Made by a program: the position numbers and the translations under genes. The notes below the pieces were generated by a model, which was not told the origin of the DNA, did not search any database, and worked only from the letters and a program-made list of their open reading frames with translations. Below, in pieces: positions 61,801-64,000 of a DNA stretch of 64,000 bases. Numbering within the stretch: position 1 is the first letter of the stretch; the number at the start of each line of letters is the position of its first letter. Source of the DNA: Gigantopelta aegis (Eukaryota > Mollusca > Gastropoda > Neomphalida > Peltospiridae). The stretch is taken from positions 58,959,037-59,023,036 of the forward strand of contig NC_054701.1 of assembly GCF_016097555.1 (NCBI RefSeq). The letters run 5' to 3'.

Positions 61801-63885
61801 ATTACATGTGGATCTAAAGACAGTCAGTTGGAGCTCATGTCCACCAATCAAAACCTTACTTGCAGAATCCTGCCAGTGATTTAAAACTAACAACACTGCG
61901 TAGTCCCCAATGTCCAGGTAACATTTCGTCTGTAAATAATAATTTAAATATTGATCAATCACACTTCGCCTTTTATAACGTTATTTGGGAGCATACAAAT
62001 TCTAAAAATATTGGGCGAGTCTATTTTAGTGGCCGCAGTACAGCGAACCATACCAATACGTACGGGGTGGGTTATCAGTCTTCAATTTTACATTAAAAAT
62101 TATTTATTTATTTATAAAATTAAAAAAAAAAAAATCAGTCTTCAGTTTTACATTACAAATTATTTATTTTATAAAATAAAACATGTTTTAAGGCATTCAT
62201 AATTCACACGAAACATGTCGTATACCCTCAGGATAATTCGGAATGTTTTCAAATTATTTTTAAATCACTGGCAGGATTCTGCAAGTAAGGTTTTGATTGG
62301 TGGACATGAGCTCCAACTGGCTGTCTTTAGATCCACATGTAATAGTGGAGCTAATTTTAATTAGATTGACCCCGTACGTATTGGTATGGTTCGCTGTACT
62401 GCGGCCACTAAAATAGACTCGCCCGATATTTTTAGAATTTGTATGCACCCAAATAACGTTATAAAAGGCGAAGTGTGATTGGTCAATATTTAAATTATTA
62501 TTTACAGACGAAATGTTACCTGGACATTGGGGACTACGCAGTGTTGTTAGTTTTAAATCACTGGCAGGATTCTGCAAGTAAGGTTTTGATTGGTGGACAT
62601 GAGCTCCAACTGGCTGTCTTTAGATCCGCATGTAATAGTGGAGCTAATTTTAATTAGATTGCACTACAGGGCTTCTACAATTTTTATAAAATCCACTAGC
62701 CATGGGATCAGTGATTTAAAACATTTACTAGCCATCATTAAATATTCACTAGCCCTACTTTACTTTAAGTTAATACAATTTTACTAAACAAAACACTAAC
62801 ATTGGGGGGTTGGGGGGGGGGGGCAGGCTATTCATATTTACAAAATAGACGTAACTGCAACTTCTTTTTTTAGTAGCCGTCGGACATGACAATAGTAGTT
62901 ATTTACTATCCCAACATTGACTATCACTAGCTATGGGAGTGGGGCTAACATAATCTAGAAGCCCTGTACTAACTAATCAACTTTCGAATTAAACAAGCTT
63001 AAAGGGTGACCACAAATTTTATAAAGAAAGCCCTCATCAATTTTACAAAAAAATGCATACATCTTTCCAAAATGAAAGTGTTTAATGTAATCATGATGTT
63101 AATTCCATCTACGTTTTTAGTGAGTGAAAACACTGTGTTTATGTATTGACCATGCATTTCTGTACATGTTAATGTTGAGTACTTGAGCTAAGAATAAATA
63201 TACATTCAGGGTTTTATCAGCTGTTTCTAGACTTTTTTTATTCCCAATTTTGGAATAAAAAACTCCCAATCTGAATGTAATTAATTCCCATTGTTTATTA
63301 TATAAAGATATATTTTGAAAATGATACATAACACTTAATAAACACCTCTTTCCTTCCCTATACATAACACTTGATAAACACCTCTTTCCTTCCCTATAAT
63401 GTTTCATAATGCAAAATAGATATATTAATTTGAATAAATACAAGTACATAATTGTATAGAATTAACTTAGCTTAAAATTCCCAAAGTCAAAGCCATGGGC
63501 ATCAAGTCAAATTTGAGAAATTTGGTTCAACATAACCCGAGTTAATAATAATCATATGAAGCACACATGTAATAACAAGCGTAATGACGTAATTTTGGGA
63601 AACGACGTAATAACTGTCCTAGCTCAACTGTGCATGTGAAGTATGCTGTTGTCTCCTCCTAGTTGTAGTCGAAACATTTTGAGACGACCCTTGTTATTCA
63701 TTAAACAATATAATAACATGGATAATAAAAAAATTATTACACTCACGCGAGTCATAATGCTTTTATAAATAGTGTGTCAAGATTCATGCATTACCCTCAC
63801 TTTCGCAATACAAAAATCCTGACACTCATTACGTAAAATCAGTATGACACACAAGCTCATATAATAATGTCTATTTACCAGACAT
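28886..63885 (-). CDS. MCM10: MCM10 replication initiation factor, complete CDS in 22 coding exons
   Basis: Minichromosome maintenance protein 10 binds DNA and the CMG helicase and is needed to start and sustain nuclear DNA replication. Coding exons in order: 63879-63885, 61522-61683, 59145-59258, 58023-58097, 56384-56665, 55141-55413, 52663-52783, 52051-52213, 49956-50114, 47901-48028, 47099-47179, 42726-42815, 42266-42420, 41577-41640, 41203-41282, 39302-39543, 36663-36777, 35069-35205, 34164-34277, 31942-32090, 29871-29913, 28886-28981. The sum is 2850 nt, 949 residues plus stop; human MCM10 is about 875. All junctions are GT-AG and in phase. Diagnostic matches to the family are VSFFLFGQVYKDHWKT, GSVVGLLNP and RKLIRIS in the OB region, the CCCH finger, and KTGPKL plus KFLNSL at the C-terminus. 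The start rests on an in-frame TGA two codons upstream and the family-like N-terminus MSDDCSLEELTAFLDDSS. The first tiny coding exon and the 64-nt exon 41577-41640 are the least certain. Confidence 0.93.
29158..29372 (-). repeat. SINE (family 3), head-truncated
   Basis: Tail agttaaagttttatttaaca, core agcaagggatcttttatatg. Confidence 0.75.
29575..29850 (+). repeat. SINE (family 4), plus orientation
   Basis: B box-like gggttcgcaacccg, then tcaatgggtaggcgtaagac, gtcctggacagacagcccag, and tail aaatgaatgaatgaatg. Ends about 20 nt from MCM10 exon 29871-29913. Confidence 0.75.
30056..30440. mobile_element. TIR element, about 385 bp
   Basis: Ends CAGAGCTGAGCGGTAT and the inverted ATCGCCCAGCTCTA; interior built from GGTAT/ATACC repeats. 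Confidence 0.65.
30683..31034. mobile_element. CTTCTA-family MITE, diverged
   Basis: Interior motifs atccactagccatgggatca, ttcactagccctactttact and gggagtggggctaccataat shared with 15.67 and 62.67 kb copies. Confidence 0.7.
31485..31817 (-). repeat. SINE (family 1), complete
   Basis: Head with A box in ccactgggctacg, B box ggttcgatcc, (CTTT)n tail. Flanking duplication CCTTCAGATGAA. A poly-C run precedes the right flank. Confidence 0.88.
32105..33471. repeat. Minisatellite, ~68-bp unit, about 20 copies
   Basis: Unit gttacacaataagaaagagc / tgtacagaaccagtgatctt / tgtaaaacaatctactacag / tctgtctg. Variants (GATCTTTC, GTATCTTTG, TGGTAAGG) recur in blocks, pointing to higher-order amplification. 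It lies in the MCM10 intron and starts about 15 nt from the acceptor of exon 31942-32090. The repeated-peptide frames on both strands are artefacts of the repeat. Confidence 0.95.
33688..33876. mobile_element. GCTAGC-family MITE, inverted
   Basis: Ends GCCTCTGGCACTC and CCCAGGGCTAGCCC; interior aattttattttaatttgg as in the other copies. Confidence 0.75.
34290..34605 (-). repeat. SINE (family 3), complete
   Basis: Tail gtttgtttaacgacaccaca, core, head gatcgatcc and ccactgggttatatcccgcc. Its tail lies about 15 nt from the acceptor of MCM10 exon 34164-34277. Confidence 0.85.
34620..34785. repeat. Tandem repeat, ~32-bp unit, about 5 copies
   Basis: Unit aggtatataaattatgaaga / tatacacataat. Confidence 0.9.
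34786..34975. repeat. Second copy of the 1.23-kb MITE-like repeat
   Basis: atttctgagatgaatgattt, attgcacacaaaaatag and tagaatgatgggacagac. Confidence 0.5.
35381..35716 (-). repeat. SINE (family 1), complete
   Basis: Tail with (CTTT)n, full core, B box ggatcgatcg, A box ccactgggctacacc. Confidence 0.85.
36108..36534. mobile_element. TIR element, about 427 bp
   Basis: Ends GGGTTCATAGCCTTAAAGAC and the inverted AAAGACCGTTACGAACCCCC, with repeated tcaaagacttt motifs inside. Confidence 0.7.
36663..42815 (-). CDS. MCM10: MCM10 exons 12-17: post-core linker
   Basis: Exons 42726-42815, 42266-42420, 41577-41640, 41203-41282, 39302-39543 and 36663-36777 encode about residues 522-771. Conserved patches are FMYGGQTFLS followed by PRKK, STPSIGSMNLVKHL, TPKELLHQYQTELKEKRK and EDPNAVKKK. 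The donor of 42266-42420 is A/GTGAGG at 42266/42265; reading past it meets a TGA. The 64-nt exon (41577-41640) was placed because it alone links phase 1 to phase 2 and reads LPNTSNYNFCLNR. Confidence 0.82.
36797..37115 (-). repeat. SINE (family 1), complete, beside MCM10 exon
   Basis: Flanking duplication TGGTGTAAAGG. The tail is about 18 nt upstream of the acceptor of exon 36663-36777. Confidence 0.9.
37263..37441. mobile_element. TA-flanked MITE, about 175 bp
   Basis: Ends cagtggaatcctgttggctt and the inverted ccaaacgagattctactgta. A sister copy is at 58183-58363 with clearer TA flanks. Confidence 0.7.
37873..38095. mobile_element. AATCGG-family MITE
   Basis: gtgttgggtcggaatcggtg, atcagttataatcggtttgc, caaccgatcaactttcaac. 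Confidence 0.6.
38340..38945 (-). repeat. Dispersed repeat (inverted copy of 20.93 kb), split by a SINE
   Basis: Left part gagtttcaacccgtgaaaat and gtttagttaatctacaaat; right part ctcagacgtacatgcgtttt and aaaactagggtctgtcac. Confidence 0.65.
38462..38688 (+). repeat. SINE (family 1), plus orientation, internally deleted
   Basis: Head gacgtagcccagtagta, then directly the core (tgtgggatggtacatatata) and tail aaataaaacatttctttctt. Flanks share GACATG..TGGTGAA. Confidence 0.8.
40453..41042. mobile_element. TIR element, about 590 bp
   Basis: Ends CAGGGGTGCATAAATAGAAA and the inverted TTTCTGCACCCCTG; interior with tcactagcccaccgg. Confidence 0.65.
41330..41479. mobile_element. Short TIR element, about 150 bp
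   Basis: acagtgaaaccctcaaaac and the inverted gtttagagagatatcactg. Lies between MCM10 exons 41203-41282 and 41577-41640. Confidence 0.5.
41780..42030. mobile_element. CTTCTA-family MITE, partial
   Basis: ctccactagccatggaatca, ttcactagccctactttact, aatatcactagccac; ends lost. Confidence 0.6.
43092..43484 (-). repeat. SINE (family 2), complete
   Basis: Flanking duplication AAACTTTAT(T/C)TGAAA. B box type ggatccgaaccc, A box near ccacgacgccac. Confidence 0.9.
43500..44600. other. MCM10 intronic sequence, no feature supported
   Basis: AT-rich, with a short G/T-rich patch at about 44.35 kb (ttgttgtggggttgttgttg). Confidence 0.4.
44612..44705. mobile_element. GCTAGC-family MITE, partial
   Basis: gtgctagccctgggtggc followed by repeated ttcgccaat. 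Confidence 0.6.
45030..45190. repeat. CpG-rich patch with gcgaaacgacc motifs
   Basis: gcgaaacgaccctacatggg, gtcgaaacgacgcgg and gcgaaacgacctg form a degenerate repeat of about 30-40 nt in an AT-rich intron. Confidence 0.5.
45246..45302. repeat. Poly-T tracts
   Basis: Two long T runs separated by a short AT-rich spacer. Confidence 0.85.
46222..46556 (-). repeat. SINE (family 2), head partly deleted
   Basis: Core and linker complete; the head jumps from aaaaatcccaggcct to gccacgacgccacc. Flanks CCAAAA(A/C)TATGA. Confidence 0.85.
46697..47000 (-). repeat. SINE (family 3)
   Basis: Tail gttttgtttaacaacaccac, core, head remnant ggttcgatcctg. Confidence 0.75.
47099..52783 (-). CDS. MCM10: MCM10 exons 7-11: OB-fold and CCCH zinc-finger core
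   Basis: Exons 52663-52783, 52051-52213, 49956-50114, 47901-48028 and 47099-47179 encode about residues 305-522, the DNA- and Pol-alpha/PCNA-binding internal domain of the family. Visible are DAFTGIRIVKPLVSS, NWVTIGVIVHKTD, GKVYTIWKMSDLED and VSFFLFGQVYKDHWKT (OB-fold strands), followed by the finger residues C479, C489, C501 and H504 (SKDLGWCGG, GNPCSNFIS, FCSYHVQSAY). All four ligands are kept, so the domain should be functional. Confidence 0.93.
47256..47718. repeat. ~85-bp direct duplication flanking a SINE
   Basis: tatagtgtaacaaaggcaaa to tacacttagcagttgtatgt occurs at 47256-47340 and again at 47636-47718. Confidence 0.8.
47393..47636 (-). repeat. SINE (family 1), 5'-truncated
   Basis: (CCTT)n tail at 47393, core, ends at ctggctggagcaagaaat. 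Confidence 0.8.
48075..48540 (-). repeat. SINE (family 3) split by a family-1 SINE
   Basis: Tail and first third at 48075-48136, remainder 48326-48540 with B box ggatcgatccc. Confidence 0.85.
48137..48325 (-). repeat. SINE (family 1), internally deleted, nested
   Basis: Tail joined straight to the head-proximal part (catacatagcacgtaccag). Flanking duplication GGCTATTGGA comes from the host SINE. Confidence 0.85.
48545..49850. other. MCM10 intronic sequence, no feature supported
   Basis: AT-rich; no phase-compatible exon and no repeat partner noticed. Confidence 0.4.
49852..49911. repeat. Poly-G then (GA)n tract next to exon
   Basis: 35 G followed by about 12 GA units, ending 45 nt from the donor of MCM10 exon 49956-50114. 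Such runs are prone to assembly length error. Confidence 0.95.
50683..50848. mobile_element. TIR element (MITE), 166 bp
   Basis: Ends CAGGGGCCTAGCTTGG and the inverted GAAGCTAGGCCTCTG; caggtggtacgcag occurs twice inside. Confidence 0.7.
51477..51817. repeat. Tandem repeat, ~100-bp unit, 3.5 copies
   Basis: Unit agcaaatgcttgataatgat ... gtactaaatgacattggagt. The fourth copy is cut by the MITE at 51818. Confidence 0.85.
51818..52010. mobile_element. GCTAGC-family MITE inside tandem repeat
   Basis: Ends CAGGGCTAGCTCTGG / CCAGAGCTAGACCTG. It ends 41 nt from MCM10 exon 52051-52213. Confidence 0.85.
52459..52640. mobile_element. TIR element, copy of the 26.29-kb MITE
   Basis: Ends CAGGGTGGAAATTGG / GTCCCACCCCTG, flanked by TAATAC twice. 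It stops 23 nt from the end of MCM10 exon 52663-52783. Confidence 0.8.
52857..53085 (-). repeat. SINE (family 1), 5'-truncated
   Basis: Flanked on both sides by ACTGTACAGTCTGAG, a 15-bp target duplication. Confidence 0.88.
53212..53507 (-). repeat. SINE (family 3), diverged
   Basis: Tail ttttgtttaacaaaaccact; degenerate core and head. Confidence 0.65.
53750..54170. mobile_element. Copy of the 2.57-kb TIR element, decayed right end
   Basis: ggtagcactaaaccaaataa, gggtcaaagttcgaggtgca, ttgtgcttgaaacatgtatg. Confidence 0.65.
54595..54955 (-). repeat. SINE (family 4)
   Basis: Tail side tttatttccatgcttatatc; ctgtcctgggcacacacctc; head with B box-like acgggttgcaaacc and A box region cacgacaccacctaggtcgg. 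An insert (atcagggatgcgagaggggc to cacatccct) interrupts the tail. Confidence 0.75.
55141..56665 (-). CDS. MCM10: MCM10 exons 5-6: Ser-rich linker
   Basis: Exons 56384-56665 and 55141-55413 encode about residues 120-305, rich in Ser, Thr and Lys and probably disordered, ending in the acidic run KDLFGDSDSDWDDFDG. This corresponds to the poorly conserved linker before the OB core. A 394-bp SINE lies in the intron between them. Confidence 0.85.
55592..55985 (-). repeat. SINE (family 2), complete
   Basis: Flanking duplication AATAAAGAAGGAAA; full core, linker and head. Confidence 0.9.
55999..56166 (-). repeat. SINE fragment (family 3/1 head half)
   Basis: ggaaacccactacattttt, a deletion, then ccagtcgtggtgcactggct to B box ggatcgatccc and ccactgtgctatgtccc. 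Confidence 0.7.
56833..57105 (-). repeat. SINE (family 3)
   Basis: Tail cgtttgttttgtttaaccac, core, B box ggatcgatccta. Confidence 0.8.
57113..57970. mobile_element. 2.57-kb TIR element copy split by a SINE
   Basis: Left part 57113-57292, right part 57687-57970, ending gtagtgtacaccc; TTATG on both sides may be its target duplication. Confidence 0.75.
57294..57684 (+). repeat. SINE (family 2), plus orientation, nested
   Basis: Head ccggcctcggtggcgtcgtg, B box ggttcggatcc, core, tail ttctttctttctttc; flanking duplication CATCTAGTACCA. Confidence 0.92.
58023..61683 (-). CDS. MCM10: MCM10 exons 2-4: acidic N-terminus and coiled coil
   Basis: Exons 61522-61683, 59145-59258 and 58023-58097 encode residues about 3-120. 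The first is acidic with the conserved opening EELTAFLDDSSLDE. The third encodes ELLAMQKRMEDLKKLLTQQ (about residues 96-114), a heptad helix aligned with the MCM10 self-association coiled coil. Introns hold a SINE-free stretch, a TA-flanked MITE (58.18-58.36 kb) and a TIR element (59.4-61.0 kb). Confidence 0.85.
58183..58363. mobile_element. TA-flanked MITE, second copy
   Basis: TACAGTTGAATCCCATTGGC and the inverted CAATGAGATTCTACTGTA. Confidence 0.75.
59422..61013. mobile_element. TIR element, about 1.6 kb, noncoding
   Basis: Ends CAGGCCTTTCCCCAGG and the inverted CTAGGGAAACCCCTG, each near aaggcgcttac. No transposase recognised. The CpG repeat at 59.94-60.11 kb lies inside. Confidence 0.5.
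59940..60110. repeat. CpG-bearing dispersed repeat, inverted copy of 23.48 kb
   Basis: cagccaacgaaacgttcttc, ggtttaacgtgaagcgcaca and ccgctcagtctggctgaact. Confidence 0.6.
61465..61545. repeat. Short tandem repeat carrying the exon-2 splice donor
   Basis: Three copies of acatgtatttacctgtac at about 24-nt spacing; the third contains the MCM10 donor (CAG/GTAAAT at 61522/61521). Confidence 0.85.
61776..62661. mobile_element. CAATCT family composite with ~290-bp inverted arms
   Basis: A 593-bp element (61776-62368) is followed directly by an inverted copy of its own left half (62369-62661). Both outer ends are CAATCTAATTAAAATTAGCT and its inverse. The unit is flanked by CACTACAGGG at 61766-61775 and 62662-62671. 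A middle end at 62368 lacks a duplication, so it moved as one unit or was rearranged after insertion. Confidence 0.85.
62667..62966. mobile_element. CTTCTA-family MITE, host of the composite
   Basis: Ends CAGGGCTTCTACAA / ATCTAGAAGCCCTG; poly-G run inside (about 62803-62823). The composite landed in its left five bases. Confidence 0.8.
63015..63870. other. First coding intron of MCM10, no repeat recognised
   Basis: AT-rich. A 28-nt direct repeat (tacataacacttgataaaca, cctctttccttccctata) occurs at 63326-63398. No other exon found. Confidence 0.45.
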
Positions 63886-63975
63886 GTCTCACGTGTGATG
63901 ACAATATTATGCAAAGAACTTTGTTTTCTTTCTTCTTTAGGCTTTTGTTTTCCACTCAACAGTACCATTCATCAC
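63879..63975 (-). CDS. MCM10: MCM10 first coding exon: 5' UTR plus 7 coding nt
   Basis: Acceptor TTTTATTCTTTCAG ends at 63976 and donor CTG/GTAAAT lies at 63879/63878. Only ATG TCT G (63885-63879) is coding. It joins AT GAC at 61683 to give MSDD, matching the acidic start of the family. TGA occurs in frame two codons before the ATG. The exon could instead extend unspliced past the window edge; the promoter is outside the window. Confidence 0.6.
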
Positions 63976-64000
63976 CTGAAAGAATAAAATGTCCAGTTAC

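Larger units (their letters stand above)
61713..63010. mobile_element. AATCGG-family MITE carrying two nested elements
   Basis: Left part gtgttgggaatcggttggat to ataatcggtgtgcacta; right part tactaactaatcaactttcg after 62966. Confidence 0.65.

Noticed and set aside
63777-63968. 63-residue minus-strand frame at the right edge
   Set aside because: It is out of phase with MCM10; the ATG at 63885 joined to 61683 gives the family N-terminus.

Overview
The window looks like nuclear DNA of a mollusc, most likely a gastropod. The evidence is long AT-rich introns with clean GT-AG borders, one clear animal gene (MCM10), and a dense load of tRNA-derived SINEs with a shared central domain plus many short inverted-repeat DNA transposons. 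Species cannot be fixed by eye. No operons, CRISPR arrays, bacterial signals or LTR/viral elements were seen.

Two genes, both on the minus strand, explain the host coding sequence. The right one is MCM10, a DNA replication initiation factor. I traced its whole coding sequence as 22 coding exons from 63885 down to the stop at 28886. All phases agree, giving about 949 residues with an N-terminal coiled coil, the OB-fold and CCCH zinc-finger core, and the C-terminal paired zinc knuckles. The left one (start codon at 18771, running off the left edge) is a seven-exon model of a protein I do not recognise. It has a helical, Cys-containing first half and a Lys-rich tail with an in-frame 7-residue repeat.

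The rest is repeats. Between 1 and 19 kb the introns of the unknown gene hold a truncated LINE (5.2-5.9 kb), a decayed full-length Tc1-like transposon (6.34-7.88 kb), a Tigger/pogo fragment (17.58-18.65 kb) that ends at the exon-1 splice donor, several SINEs and MITEs. 19-28 kb is intergenic. 28.2-64 kb is MCM10 with its introns, including a 1.4-kb minisatellite of about 68-bp units, nested MITEs at 61.7-63.0 kb and at least 15 SINEs.

I found no new enzymatic or defence system. The most interesting signals are the unrecognised gene, SINE tails and a minisatellite lying directly upstream of 3' splice sites, an inverted-repeat MITE family with 9-10-bp target duplications that includes a 58-bp miniature and a foldback composite, and a multi-family SINE set that swaps heads and tails around one shared core. 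All gene models were built by eye from splice signals, phase and protein-likeness, without transcript data.
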